This document shows positions 19,259 to 28,325 of a DNA stretch of 64,000 nucleotides, piece after piece. The notes beneath the pieces were generated by a model, which did not search any database, was not told the DNA's origin, and saw only the letters and a program-made list of their open reading frames with translations. The DNA comes from Legionellaceae bacterium UBA6148 (GTDB lineage: Bacteria; Pseudomonadota; Gammaproteobacteria; Legionellales; Legionellaceae), in contig DIUW01000042.1 of NCBI GenBank assembly GCA_002423125.1, positions 1-64,000 on the forward strand, written 5' to 3'. How positions within the stretch are numbered: the stretch's first letter is position 1; each line of letters opens with the position of its first letter. The translations under genes and the position numbers were made by a program.

Positions 19259-19724
19259 GGGCCACCACCTTATGCATGCCATACGCCCGTTGAATTCGAA
19301 GGTAACGGTGTGTCAACGTCACAAGAAAAAGTACCGTCAATAGCATGAAGAATTGTGGGTTAATGATTGCTCGTATAAATAAATGATTTTTTATAACGAG
19401 TAGCGGCGCGATAATAAAACTGGCACAAATACAATAATCAAGCCCCTCCTTTAACGTGATGGTGAACCGCCGCTTTTTAGACTCCTTTCTTGCATTAAAT
19501 GTGGCTGATGAAAGACCACTAAAACCTAGATAACATCCAAATAATCCTCCCCAATACAGCGCATTAACAAATAAGCCGCCGTGTTGAAAGGCTCTTATAA
19601 ATAAACCTTGCTCAGGCACAACAACTGCCCAACACAGTACGCCGATGACATAATAAAAGTTCGCAAACATGACCATGGTTATGGCCTTGCTTATCCCTTG
19701 GCGGGTTTTAGGGTATGTACTCAT
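19251..19724 (-). CDS. Unknown inner-membrane protein between traU and trbC
   Basis: 157 aa with about four hydrophobic segments (~17-35, ~45-65, ~88-105, ~115-135) and basic loops. I do not recognise a family, and F has no gene at this position. GGAGAG seven bases upstream supports the ATG at 19724 rather than 19736. Its end overlaps trbC, so it belongs to the operon. A role in pilus assembly is inferred from position alone. Confidence 0.65.
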   Translation of the reverse strand: MSTYPKTRQGISKAITMVMFANFYYVIGVLCWAVVVPEQGLFIRAFQHGGLFVNALYWGGLFGCYLGFSGLSSATFNARKESKKRRFTITLKEGLDYCICASFIIAPLLVIKNHLFIRAIINPQFFMLLTVLFLVTLTHRYLRIQRAYGMHKVVARA

Positions 19725-19740
19725 CACACTCTCCATTACG

Positions 19741-20733
19741 TTATAAAAAGCAACAATTTTTCTTTTTCCAAATCAAAAACCCAAAATTATCCCCGTCCCC
19801 TGGATAGGTATGCCCCGCTTCCCACGTCACAACCGATTGTCCAAACGGATGGCAGTGCTTAGCGTCAGGAAGCGTATTCACGAGCTGATAGCGATAACGG
19901 CTTTTGGGTAAAATGGATGAAGCATAGGTTTGACAAATAGCCGGTGCATCTTTTCCAACGGAGTCACGAATCGCGCCCATGCGATGCAATTTAAAGTCTG
20001 CACGTTCGCTTAAGAGCGCGGCAGCCGACAAGGGACTTGCTTGATTGGCGACAAAGCCTGTGAGCGGATAGGTCGAACCTTGCGAGCCTTGACACCAAAA
20101 GAGACTGTCAACCGCATGCCCCACAAGCGAAGTTGTTGCGTCAAACGCACAGGATTCACGAACCGGCGGCGTTGTAAATAAGGTTGCTTCAGGATTCGTA
20201 ATAAAAGAAAGCTCCGAATCATTCCAAGTCGGATCGAGCTCTGAGGGATACAGCACGTCAAAATTTTCGGTTTCCATGCATCCCATAGAGGTTAAAATTT
20301 GCAACCAATACATGAGCGGGTATTTGTACCAATGCACGTAGTAAAAAGCCCCACGACCGTCAACGTCAGGCTCTTGTGAGCCACCTAATCCTTGGTTTTT
20401 AATGTTGAGTTGTATACCAAGATTGACCATGCAATAAGGCTTCCTCGTTACATCAACAAGTGCTGCTGGCTCCCAATAGCCAATCGTGATGCCAAGGCGG
20501 CTCGCCACAACCGAAGGGCATGAGCAAATCGGTTTGCCAGGATTATCCGTATCAGGATAGCCACTTTTAACAACCGCTGATTTCCCAATCGTGAGTGGGA
20601 ATATGCAATTCCAACAAATATCAGTAATTGGGTTTACAAAATGCGCCTTACATTGCGAGGCATTTACGTTCACGGAGAAGAATAAACCGATAATCAAACC
20701 GAGTGTTTTAACGTCCTTCAATAAGCTATTCAT
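19741..20733 (-). CDS. traU: TraU pilus assembly / DNA transfer protein
   Basis: 330 aa, the same length as F TraU, with a signal peptide (LGLIIGLFFSVNVNA). Family blocks include NPITDICWNCIFPLTIG near the mature start and the Trp/Gly/Cys-rich segments GYWEPAALVDVTRKPYC and PLTGFVANQASPLSA. TraU is periplasmic and needed mainly for DNA transfer. The start overlaps traW by a few bases. Confidence 0.93.
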   Translation of the reverse strand: MNSLLKDVKTLGLIIGLFFSVNVNASQCKAHFVNPITDICWNCIFPLTIGKSAVVKSGYPDTDNPGKPICSCPSVVASRLGITIGYWEPAALVDVTRKPYCMVNLGIQLNIKNQGLGGSQEPDVDGRGAFYYVHWYKYPLMYWLQILTSMGCMETENFDVLYPSELDPTWNDSELSFITNPEATLFTTPPVRESCAFDATTSLVGHAVDSLFWCQGSQGSTYPLTGFVANQASPLSAAALLSERADFKLHRMGAIRDSVGKDAPAICQTYASSILPKSRYRYQLVNTLPDAKHCHPFGQSVVTWEAGHTYPGDGDNFGFLIWKKKNCCFL

Positions 20734-21346
20734 CGTTCACTCCAATTTCTTGAATTTTCCACCGTCGTCCGTCTTGATTCACAACCGATGGCACATGCTT
20801 AATCTGAAGAAGCGTTGTTAATCGCCCTCCCATATCAAAATAAATTCGGCCGAAATGATTTGCTGCATCACGAATATCACCGCCCGTTAGAATGAATTTC
20901 ACGTGTTGGTAGTCTTGATAATGCTGCTTTACCCAAGCTACTTGATACTTGTCATCACCATTAAAGAAAATAAGTGTTTTTGAAAAAGTCACGGTGTCAA
21001 AAGGATTGAGTTTGGTCCCGGCACGCGCCACTTGAAGTCCATTCGGCGCCCAAATGTCTTGCGTCACGGTGATGGTAGGGTCGACATGAAACGAAATCGG
21101 TGCTGTCGTCGTTTGAAGAACTAAGGGCTTAGGTCGAATGATGTGGTTTGATACGCGTGTCTGCGCTTCTTCAACATAATGCGCGAGCTCGCCAGAATGC
21201 TCCATCTGTTGCAATCGAGCACTAATCACTTGTCGAATGTCAACTTCCAGCACAGGGAAAACCTCGCCGTAATGGCCAAGATTTTCAGAGAACGCACTGA
21301 CTGACATCAAGCTTATGATTAAAAGGCACGTCAACTTAGCGTTCAT
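20726..21346 (-). CDS. traW: TraW pilus assembly protein
   Basis: About 206 aa with a signal peptide (AKLTCLLIISLMSVSAFS). The mature part starts with the family pattern LGHYGEVFPVLEVD and carries IFFNGDDKYQVAWVKQHY in the middle, as in F TraW. It interacts with TrbC and TraF in the periplasm. The ATG at 21346 has AAAGG seven bases upstream and is chosen over 21373. Confidence 0.9.
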   Translation of the reverse strand: MNAKLTCLLIISLMSVSAFSENLGHYGEVFPVLEVDIRQVISARLQQMEHSGELAHYVEEAQTRVSNHIIRPKPLVLQTTTAPISFHVDPTITVTQDIWAPNGLQVARAGTKLNPFDTVTFSKTLIFFNGDDKYQVAWVKQHYQDYQHVKFILTGGDIRDAANHFGRIYFDMGGRLTTLLQIKHVPSVVNQDGRRWKIQEIGVNDE

Positions 21347-21674
21347 GTTTAAGCCTTTGAATAGTTTGCTCAATCATTAACGCGGTAATATCCACGTTAT
21401 TGTGCGTTGATAAGACGCGTGCACTCACAATGGTTACACTGTGTGATTTGCCATAAGCGTCAATGACATCAGGCAATCGTTTCGTAAACCGCGCCATTAG
21501 TTTTTGTTGTGCTGATTCAGAAATCATTGAGTGCGCAAGACGTGACGCTGGCTCTTCTATTGCACGCGCCATATCAATTACTACGAGTTTTGTCGGCGAA
21601 CAAAGCCATGTAATTCCACTGCCAAATAAAAAGCCAATGGAAAAAATAAGCGCCCAGACTCCATTAAGCTTCAT
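21336..21674 (-). CDS. trbI: TrbI inner-membrane pilus protein (F-type)
   Basis: About 112 aa with one N-terminal membrane anchor (NGVWALIFSIGFLFGSGITW), then a periplasmic helical part ending in two short strands. It sits between traC and traW exactly as F trbI, which influences pilus outgrowth and retraction. The ATG at 21674 has GGAG six bases upstream. It overlaps both neighbours. Confidence 0.8.
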   Translation of the reverse strand: MKLNGVWALIFSIGFLFGSGITWLCSPTKLVVIDMARAIEEPASRLAHSMISESAQQKLMARFTKRLPDVIDAYGKSHSVTIVSARVLSTHNNVDITALMIEQTIQRLKHER

Positions 21675-24210
21675 CGCACGCTCCATAATGTTCCCGCGCC
21701 ACACGTGAAACGGCTTCTGAAAAAGCCATGCCCTGCTTCACATAATTAATCACCGCTTGGTAATCATCGCCATCTGATGAAAGCATCACGAGTGTGTACG
21801 GATCGACAAACAAACGATGCACGGATGAAATGCCATTCGCTCGCAGGAGCACCTGAGAGAATCCAGCTTGCTTCGCTTTAGGGAACGAATTGAGTAAATT
21901 GACTTCATACTCAGAAAACGTCTCATGCTTTTTTTGATGATCCAGAAGCGAGGATTGTTCTTGTAAAAAAATCAACTTCATCGCGGAGTTCTCCCAAGCC
22001 GCACGCGCTTCTGAAAACTCAAAATAATCATCAATGCCTTGCGTAATCGTCACAAACGAAGCCTTGTGCTTACGCCCCGTTCGAAACCCTTTGGTAATGA
22101 AGTTGGCTGCAATCGCATCGCCTGTAAAAAACGACCAGGCTTCATCGATGATGCACATCTTTTGTTTGTCTCTCACGGAATTGAACATACGGCGCTGAAA
22201 CTCTGAAATAACCGACAGCAACACCGGTGTACGAATACTCACGTTGTCTTCGATTTCTTTCAAATCAACCACAATCATGCGAGCATGAGGCGAAAGCTCT
22301 GAACGCGCATTAAAGGCACGCCCATGTTCAGAGGCAACGCAATAACGCGTAAGGTTTTTGGATAAAATGCGTGCGGTTGGGAAGGTGCGGGCGTCTTCTT
22401 CATAAAGTGCCAGCAATGCGTCTTGAACGTCATCAATGAGTGATTCTTGTCCTTTGGTGTTAAAAGCTCTCAAAATAGCTTCGCGAAGCGTGCCGCGATC
22501 ATCGTCCGTTGCCCCTTCGCGCGGACAGGTGAGTAATTCAAAAAGTGCTATGATGTCATCCAACTCACGCATAATATCGGTGACGTGCGTAAACGGATTC
22601 ATAGCAAGGTTTGAATACTCTAAATAAATACCGCCAAGCGACTCACAGAGCTTTCGATAACTACCGCCCACATCAATGATGAAAATATCCCCTCCATTAA
22701 AAAGCACATTGAGCATCAGCATTTGAATAAAAAAGCTCTTACCACCGCCCGCGGTCCCTGTGACGGCAATGTTGTAGTTTGTACCAAACACGCCTGAAAA
22801 CGGGTCGATGCAAGCAAATTGCTCACGCATGGTGGGGAGTAGAACGCCGCGTCCAACACCCGACCAATCCGCAAGCAAGGGCATGTATTGCGTCGCATTC
22901 CACGATGAAATGGGCCACATCATGGTGGGAAGCGAAAAGTCGTGTTCAAGTTGTCCTGTAAACAAGAAAGGCATGCTTGCGAGAAAATAAGGTAATTGCA
23001 GGCGTGTTGCACTGCTCAACTTAATGCCGTTGTAGGCAAATACGCTTTTAGTCGCCTCAACATCGCGTGCCGCCTCATTCACACGCGAAAAAAGAATGAC
23101 GTTATAGAGCATTTTGCACGCTCGCGTTTTTTGCGCCGATAAATCATCTCGAAACGCTCGCCATGCGCGTGCTTGCTCTTCGGTGCCGGCAACAAGGAGC
23201 GCGTAATCACTTTTTGCTTTTTTATCAAGGCTTCTGGTTTTTCGATTGGCGCGCCCTTCTGCTTTCAGAGCCTCATCGACTTTATAAACGACTGAGATGA
23301 TGTGATTACAAGGCACGCTTTGTTCGGGATGAAAAATATTACTCGTGTTATTGATGTTATCCCATAGATGAAATTCTGCAGGCAAACTATCAATTGTTAA
23401 GACAGAGACGAGTGAATCAAAGGCTTTATTCTCCGCGTTAGTGCCTGAAAAAAACAGGCCATGTTGATGCACTTCACAATCAAAATCACGCGACAGGAGT
23501 TGGTGTTTTAACAGCGAACTTTTGTCATACGCAACGTCGGCTTTTTGTATGGTGTCGGGGCAATTATTTAAAAAATAATGGATGAGACTTAAAAAATCTT
23601 CCGCACCAGAGGCTTTAAATCCAATTTTTGCAGCCGTTAGAGATGCTTCAAAGGAAACCTGAAACTGCCCAAATGCCGCTTTGATGTCACGCTCCGAGCC
23701 TTTTTTGATTTTATCAACCACAATAAAGCATTCTGTATTCGTGAGACGTGGGCGAATGTTGGTGTTGGTTTTAAATCCGAGACGAGCTGCATCGCTGTAG
23801 AAGGCGTGAAGATTGGTGCCTAACGTATTCAGGTTTGCAAAATCGCTTGATGCAAATTGGCGAGCAAAAGCGTCTATCTCACGGCCCACCTGGTTGTGTT
23901 TTACAAGGATAACTTGAAGCGTAAACTCATGGGAAACCTTGGTGCGAATGATTAAATCCAGTTGCTCAGCGATTTGCTCATTCGCGCCGGTTAATGGAAT
24001 AACCCGATAAATCAATCCCGCACTATGAGCATTAAAAAATAACTTCGACTCCTCATCAAAATATTGATAAGGCAATAGCGTTTCAGAAAACGAAGGATAG
24101 CGGTGATCGGTTAATTTTAACGAGCAGGGCGTTTTATCAATAGGCTCATCGAGTACGTCATGAATCATGTCCCTTGTATCCTTAATCCAATCTTTCATTT
24201 TAGCAAGCAT
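21664..24210 (-). CDS. traC: TraC type IV secretion ATPase (VirB4 family)
   Basis: 848 aa, close to F TraC (about 875). The N-terminal VirB4-like region (~35-440) is followed by the ATPase: Walker A TGTAGGGKSFF at ~482 and Walker B CIIDEAWSFF at ~683, then TITQGIDDYFEF. TraC powers pilus assembly at the inner membrane. GGAGA stands before the ATG, and traV ends just upstream. Confidence 0.95.
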   Translation of the reverse strand: MLAKMKDWIKDTRDMIHDVLDEPIDKTPCSLKLTDHRYPSFSETLLPYQYFDEESKLFFNAHSAGLIYRVIPLTGANEQIAEQLDLIIRTKVSHEFTLQVILVKHNQVGREIDAFARQFASSDFANLNTLGTNLHAFYSDAARLGFKTNTNIRPRLTNTECFIVVDKIKKGSERDIKAAFGQFQVSFEASLTAAKIGFKASGAEDFLSLIHYFLNNCPDTIQKADVAYDKSSLLKHQLLSRDFDCEVHQHGLFFSGTNAENKAFDSLVSVLTIDSLPAEFHLWDNINNTSNIFHPEQSVPCNHIISVVYKVDEALKAEGRANRKTRSLDKKAKSDYALLVAGTEEQARAWRAFRDDLSAQKTRACKMLYNVILFSRVNEAARDVEATKSVFAYNGIKLSSATRLQLPYFLASMPFLFTGQLEHDFSLPTMMWPISSWNATQYMPLLADWSGVGRGVLLPTMREQFACIDPFSGVFGTNYNIAVTGTAGGGKSFFIQMLMLNVLFNGGDIFIIDVGGSYRKLCESLGGIYLEYSNLAMNPFTHVTDIMRELDDIIALFELLTCPREGATDDDRGTLREAILRAFNTKGQESLIDDVQDALLALYEEDARTFPTARILSKNLTRYCVASEHGRAFNARSELSPHARMIVVDLKEIEDNVSIRTPVLLSVISEFQRRMFNSVRDKQKMCIIDEAWSFFTGDAIAANFITKGFRTGRKHKASFVTITQGIDDYFEFSEARAAWENSAMKLIFLQEQSSLLDHQKKHETFSEYEVNLLNSFPKAKQAGFSQVLLRANGISSVHRLFVDPYTLVMLSSDGDDYQAVINYVKQGMAFSEAVSRVAREHYGACDEA

Positions 24211-24221
24211 TGCTGTCTCCT

Positions 24222-24464
24222 TTATTTCTGATAATTGGAAGGTCGGACTCGAATAACAGATGCTGTTGAAGCCTGTTGTACAAACTGTCCGTCTGGCGTG
24301 TAACGTTTTTCAGTGACCATGCGATTAACCATTTCCATACTTTGGCACCCTCCCCTTTCATAAAACGGACATCGCGCATCGTGTGAATCGAGAATCGATT
24401 GGCCGCATCCAGCAAGGATGAACGCCATGAATAAAATACTTAAACGAAAGATGCACTTAACCAT
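24222..24464 (-). CDS. traV: TraV outer-membrane core lipoprotein
   Basis: About 80 aa with a lipoprotein signal ending in the lipobox LAGC (FMAFILAGC), then a short cysteine-containing mature part (CPFYERGGCQSM). It is shorter than F TraV (171 aa), but position, lipobox and paired cysteines match. TraV, TraK and TraB form the envelope-spanning core. The ATG at 24464 overlaps the traB stop (ATGGTTAA). Upstream ATGs would place the lipobox too far inside. Confidence 0.8.
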   Translation of the reverse strand: MVKCIFRLSILFMAFILAGCGQSILDSHDARCPFYERGGCQSMEMVNRMVTEKRYTPDGQFVQQASTASVIRVRPSNYQK

Positions 24465-25968
24465 GAGGAGTTGCTCCATTGTTGAGGGTTGAAAATAAAG
24501 GAGTGCTCGCGTTACTTTGCCGCATGAAGTCAGCGGCGCCATTTGGGGCGGTGGCCATTACGCTATCTGTATTTTGAGGCGCGTCGCTCATGTCAGTAGA
24601 TTGTTCAACGTTTGACGCACGACTGACGGATGTTGTCACATTGAACGCTTTATCATCGCGATTCGCTTCATCAATGGCCTTCCCGGACTCATACACTTGA
24701 TGCTCTTTATCAATCCAAAACCCTTTGGTGAATAAGACCGACACATGCCGTCCGGCGCGTGCCACAACGAGCGGATGATAGATGTCTGCGATTTTCATGA
24801 TGTAGTCTGAGATGCGATTCGCAGGATTACTGAGCGCACCACCGGCCGCCGATTGGCCGAGTGCTGTTGCCGTTCCATAAGCCGTAATAGTCCCAACGCT
24901 TGGATTAATGGTTTGCGCCGTATTGAAATTTCTAAGCCCGTCACCAAATCCTGCAAGCATCCCTGCCGCCGCTGAATAACCCAGCAACGGTTTTGTTTTT
25001 AAAATCGAAGTACCGCGTAAATCTTGCATCGCGTCCATGTCAAAGATGGCGCCATAGGCTTTTTGTTCAAAATTAATGATTTTACCCGCGCAAGAGACCG
25101 TTTCGACATGAAGCACGACGGAGTTTGCTGATAAATCACCATAGCTTGAAACCAGCACAAAGCAGTCTCTCAAATGTGAGCGTTGCTCATTCGGCATAAT
25201 GCCATCGGACGTTAAGCGCACGAGCGCTGTTCCCATGTTTTTAGAGCCATTAATGCCCGCATCACCTTGAATGCCCGTCAACATGACGCCTTCAAAAAAT
25301 GAGCCTGCCCAAACGTAATTGCGCGCCGTGCGTGCTTCAGTCTTCGCTTTTTTACGCGAATTAAACCGGACTGTTTCAAGGCCTGCGTTTCGATAAATCT
25401 CGCGCTCGGTTTTTTGTCGTTCAATACGGCGTGCTTCCATCTCTTCACGTGTGAGTGGGCGAGTTGTTTGCACACCCTGTCCTGCGTTTTGTGCATTCAT
25501 CGCTAATGCCACTTGCAGTTGTTCATTGGTTTTTTGGCTCTCTCCTTCAAGGCGCGTGAGTTTGACTTGCATCGCGTCAAGCGCTGCTTTCGTGTCCGCG
25601 TCAGGTGCATTTTCCTTTAATGCCGTTTCTGTATTTTTTGCATTTTCTTCGACTGTGTTTTTTAAGGCGTTTAATTCACGCTGTTGTTTTTCAATCAAGG
25701 CTTCATCGCTATCTTTATTAAACCCAGCATCAAACGCCCCATCAAAACTCGCCTCTTCTTGTTTTGCTGTAAGCGTTTGAGGATGGGCTTCAAGGCGATA
25801 AAAACCAACGGATATCACAAGAATCAACAGTAGTATGGCTGCGTGGCGTAATTGCTCATTTTTGGCAAGTTGATTTAAATTAACGTGTCGCTTTTTAAGA
25901 CACCCGTTTTTAAGTTTTTTGACCATTAAGCGCAATCGCGCTTTCAATCGATTTGAATTAACCTTCAT
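24457..25968 (-). CDS. traB: TraB envelope-spanning channel protein (VirB10 family)
   Basis: About 503 aa. A basic N terminus precedes one membrane segment (HAAILLLILVISVGFY), then a long periplasmic coiled coil (~75-150), then a VirB10-like C-terminal domain (WAGSFFEGVMLTGIQGDAG, VLHVETVSCAGKI). TraB links the inner membrane to the TraK/TraV outer-membrane ring. The start at 25968 overlaps the traK stop; upstream ATGs lie inside traK. Confidence 0.92.
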   Translation of the reverse strand: MKVNSNRLKARLRLMVKKLKNGCLKKRHVNLNQLAKNEQLRHAAILLLILVISVGFYRLEAHPQTLTAKQEEASFDGAFDAGFNKDSDEALIEKQQRELNALKNTVEENAKNTETALKENAPDADTKAALDAMQVKLTRLEGESQKTNEQLQVALAMNAQNAGQGVQTTRPLTREEMEARRIERQKTEREIYRNAGLETVRFNSRKKAKTEARTARNYVWAGSFFEGVMLTGIQGDAGINGSKNMGTALVRLTSDGIMPNEQRSHLRDCFVLVSSYGDLSANSVVLHVETVSCAGKIINFEQKAYGAIFDMDAMQDLRGTSILKTKPLLGYSAAAGMLAGFGDGLRNFNTAQTINPSVGTITAYGTATALGQSAAGGALSNPANRISDYIMKIADIYHPLVVARAGRHVSVLFTKGFWIDKEHQVYESGKAIDEANRDDKAFNVTTSVSRASNVEQSTDMSDAPQNTDSVMATAPNGAADFMRQSNASTPLFSTLNNGATPHG

Positions 25969-26683
25969 GGCGATATAACCCGTATAAGTAAGCAACCTGT
26001 TTCGGAGCAAGAGCGTCCTCACTCAGGGTGAGTGACTCTGCATTTCGTCTATCAAAGAGTTGCGTTGAAAGCTCGATGGGACGTGAGGCTTTATTTTCAA
26101 GGCGATACACATAACCCGTTAAACGCTCACCTTCATAGCGTTTTTCAAGACTTACTTTTATGTCTTTTTTGACATAAAAAGGTCTTGATAGGACGCGCGC
26201 CTCGAGAAAGTCTTTTGGAACTTCACCCTCCTGCATTTGACTCATCACCTCTTCAATTTCGGATGGGTTATGAGACGTCTTCGCGAGATAGTTTGATGCC
26301 GGTTGTCGCGCAATCAGTCGCACCGTTTTGCCAGCCGACTCATCCGATTTAATCGTTAATGAAAAATGATGCTTTTTGTCGGTTGTGAAGAAAATCGTCA
26401 GTGGTTCATCAAATCGCGGCTTAAGGTAGGCGGACTCCTCAAGGCTGTTTGGATTTTCCATGTCGCTTTTATCCATAATCACGGTCGCCTCTGGGTAGCT
26501 TGCGCTGATGATTTTCTCGCCCTCCACAAAGATGCGGTTATAATTTAAGCGCGAAAGCGATACGTTAAATTGCTCTCCTTCTTGAAAAGCAATTTGCAGA
26601 GGCGCTGTTCCAGCAAAAGCCGTACCTAAAAAGAAGGCACTGAATAGCGCGCCTATGACGCGGGTTTTAATGACGCTTGTCAT
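25958..26683 (-). CDS. traK: TraK outer-membrane secretin-like core protein
   Basis: 241 aa with a signal peptide (VIGALFSAFFLGTAFA) and the VirB9/TraK pattern FNVSLSRLNYNRIFVEGEKI followed by LTIFFTTDKKHHFSLTI. It forms the outer ring with TraV and TraB. Its start overlaps the end of traE. Confidence 0.92.
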   Translation of the reverse strand: MTSVIKTRVIGALFSAFFLGTAFAGTAPLQIAFQEGEQFNVSLSRLNYNRIFVEGEKIISASYPEATVIMDKSDMENPNSLEESAYLKPRFDEPLTIFFTTDKKHHFSLTIKSDESAGKTVRLIARQPASNYLAKTSHNPSEIEEVMSQMQEGEVPKDFLEARVLSRPFYVKKDIKVSLEKRYEGERLTGYVYRLENKASRPIELSTQLFDRRNAESLTLSEDALAPKQVAYLYGLYRHEG

Positions 26684-27236
26684 CCGTTATCTCCTTAATT
26701 GATTCGATCCCCAAGAGCCCATTTTTAAATGTAAACTGCAGAAGGTAGGTTTTTTGCTGCGGGTTTAATGGCAGGCCATGGCTTGTGCGCACGAGTTGCC
26801 CTGAAATTTTCCCTTGTGCATGATCTACATCAACGTCAATTCGTTCTGCATAAAATACACTGCTCATGTTTTTACTAAAAACAGCGCCCTTTTCAACGTC
26901 CAGCAAGTGGTGAAAGGCCTCGGCGTGGTTTGCAGGGATAAGGTGAGATAACGTTTTATAACGAGACTCAATCGTCTCAGGGTTATAGGTTAGCCTCAAA
27001 TCAGCCGCCTTCGCTGTCATCTCTTTTAAATAACTAGGCGAATAACTGCTCCCGCCGATACTGAATTCTTCTCCGGTGCAGACTGGAAGCCAATGAGTTT
27101 CATGGTGCGCGATGACATAAAAACAAAGTACTGCAAGCACCAAAACTGCAATCGTTGAGCCCATCGCCCAGAGGAGCGTGAGCTTTAACAAAAGTCGATT
27201 ACGTTGAATGGCATTATCACGAAAAGATGTTTGCAT
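26667..27236 (-). CDS. traE: TraE inner-membrane pilus assembly protein
   Basis: 189 aa, the usual TraE length. An N-terminal segment RDNAIQRNRLLLKL is followed by one membrane helix (STIAVLVLAVLCFYVI). The rest is periplasmic and contains YLKEMTAKAADLRLTYNPE, a family block. It lies between traL and traK as in F. Confidence 0.92.
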   Translation of the reverse strand: MQTSFRDNAIQRNRLLLKLTLLWAMGSTIAVLVLAVLCFYVIAHHETHWLPVCTGEEFSIGGSSYSPSYLKEMTAKAADLRLTYNPETIESRYKTLSHLIPANHAEAFHHLLDVEKGAVFSKNMSSVFYAERIDVDVDHAQGKISGQLVRTSHGLPLNPQQKTYLLQFTFKNGLLGIESIKEITDDKRH

Positions 27237-27240
27237 ACAT

Positions 27241-27531
27241 TCACCTTACATAAATTCGGTGGGCTGAATCAGGCATGAACCTAAACAGCACATGGGTAAG
27301 CTTTTTTGGCAACGCCCAATACACGATTGCAAAAAGCCCGCGAATAGGAAGTCCACCAAACTTAAAATGCATCAATGCACTGAGTGCCGCACCGATTAAA
27401 AAAAGCGGGGTCGCCATGCCAATCAGAAGGCCAATCCCTGTTAAACAAAACACAGGGAGGCCTGTTGTTACCGGCACACCGAAAATTTTCGGCTCATCCG
27501 ATAACATGAAGGTGTGGTAGTTGCGGGCCAT
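27241..27531 (-). CDS. traL: TraL pilus assembly protein
   Basis: 96 aa with two closely spaced membrane segments (LPVFCLTGIGLLIGMATPLF and the following FLIGAALSALMHF) and an amphipathic C terminus (YWALPKKLTHVLFRFMPDS), typical of F-type TraL. It is coupled to the pilin gene by a TAATG overlap. Confidence 0.92.
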   Translation of the reverse strand: MARNYHTFMLSDEPKIFGVPVTTGLPVFCLTGIGLLIGMATPLFLIGAALSALMHFKFGGLPIRGLFAIVYWALPKKLTHVLFRFMPDSAHRIYVR

Positions 27532-27845
27532 TATTTAAGCGCCCAATGCGTAAACGCCATCAGAACAGGAAGGCCACCCAGCAACATGATGTTTTTGGTT
27601 TTAATGTACCCAATCCCTGCCAATATCCCCTCGCCAAGATAGAGGTAATACTCAACGTCTGAGCCCGCCCCGAAGGTTTTACCGACGTCTGCTTTTAAAC
27701 CTGACAAGTAATTCGTTCCATCAGCAAAGCTTGTTGAAGGCATCAAGCAATAGAACACCAAGCCTAAGATTAAGAACGGCAAAACCTCACGGCTGTAGAC
27801 GTAAAACTTGAGGCTTAAATCATTTAAAGTTGCTGTTATTTTCAT
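27531..27845 (-). CDS. traA: TraA F-type propilin
   Basis: About 104 aa. A long leader (about 41 residues) ends in STSFA just before DGTNYLSGLKADVGKTFG; the mature part would be about 63 residues with two hydrophobic stretches separated by a basic turn (IKTKNIMLLGG). F pilin (70 residues) has the same layout, including a KATFGKDSSV-like segment and MTKNVKFLAG. Cleavage after Ala in SFA/DG is inferred. The gene precedes traL as in F. A second ATG at 27848 is also possible. Confidence 0.88.
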   Translation of the reverse strand: MKITATLNDLSLKFYVYSREVLPFLILGLVFYCLMPSTSFADGTNYLSGLKADVGKTFGAGSDVEYYLYLGEGILAGIGYIKTKNIMLLGGLPVLMAFTHWALK

Positions 27846-27865
27846 CATTCCCTCGTTTTTTGGTT

Positions 27866-27896
27866 AAAAAAATCCTGCAAGCCCTGTTTTTGGCTT
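27866..27896 (-). terminator. Weak hairpin plus T-tract upstream of the pilin gene
   Basis: On the minus strand AAGCC and GGCTT (27896-27892 and 27883-27879) can pair, and a run of seven T (27872-27866) follows after a short gap. It could attenuate transcription between the small exported-protein gene and traA. The stem is short and the gap is unusual, so this is tentative. Confidence 0.3.
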
Positions 27897-27963
27897 TATT
27901 TAAATAGGTTAATTGGGTTGTTTGTAACGATTAACGAACGGTGTCGTTGTTAAGATTAATCAT

Positions 27964-28302
27964 TCATGTCGCCTCCTCATGCATGCGATTTTTTGAAGCT
28001 TGGTTTGCTGCATGCAGTTCATCGGCAATGATTGCGAGTTTTTCATTCATGAGATGCATTTCATTGATAAGCATGACGTATTCACCAGCGTGCGTTATAT
28101 CGGGTAATTCAGATCCTAAGCTCAATAAAAAAGCGTAGAACGATTCATTTTTCATGATGTTTTGAAATGTAGCGACATCATTGATGCTTTGTCGGGCGAC
28201 ATTTTGAGTGATGTTTCTATTTGTTTCAGGCACATACAATGGATTTGCTAACGCACTTCCCATTGAACTAAGCATCATGACCGCAAGTACTATTTTTTTC
28301 AT
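27964..28302 (-). CDS. Small exported protein of unknown function before traA
   Basis: 112 aa with a clear signal peptide (IVLAVMMLSSMGSALA/NP). The mature part is helical and polar (about 92 residues) with no cysteines and no recognisable domain. It lies in the tra operon between traT and traA. Its length and helical periplasmic character recall VirB5-like minor components, but nothing in the sequence proves this. AGGAGGCGAC ahead of ATG AAT GAT TAA at its end could mark a three-codon mini-ORF. Confidence 0.65.
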   Translation of the reverse strand: MKKIVLAVMMLSSMGSALANPLYVPETNRNITQNVARQSINDVATFQNIMKNESFYAFLLSLGSELPDITHAGEYVMLINEMHLMNEKLAIIADELHAANQASKNRMHEEAT

Positions 28303-28325
28303 TGTCTAATCTCCTTTTAATTGAG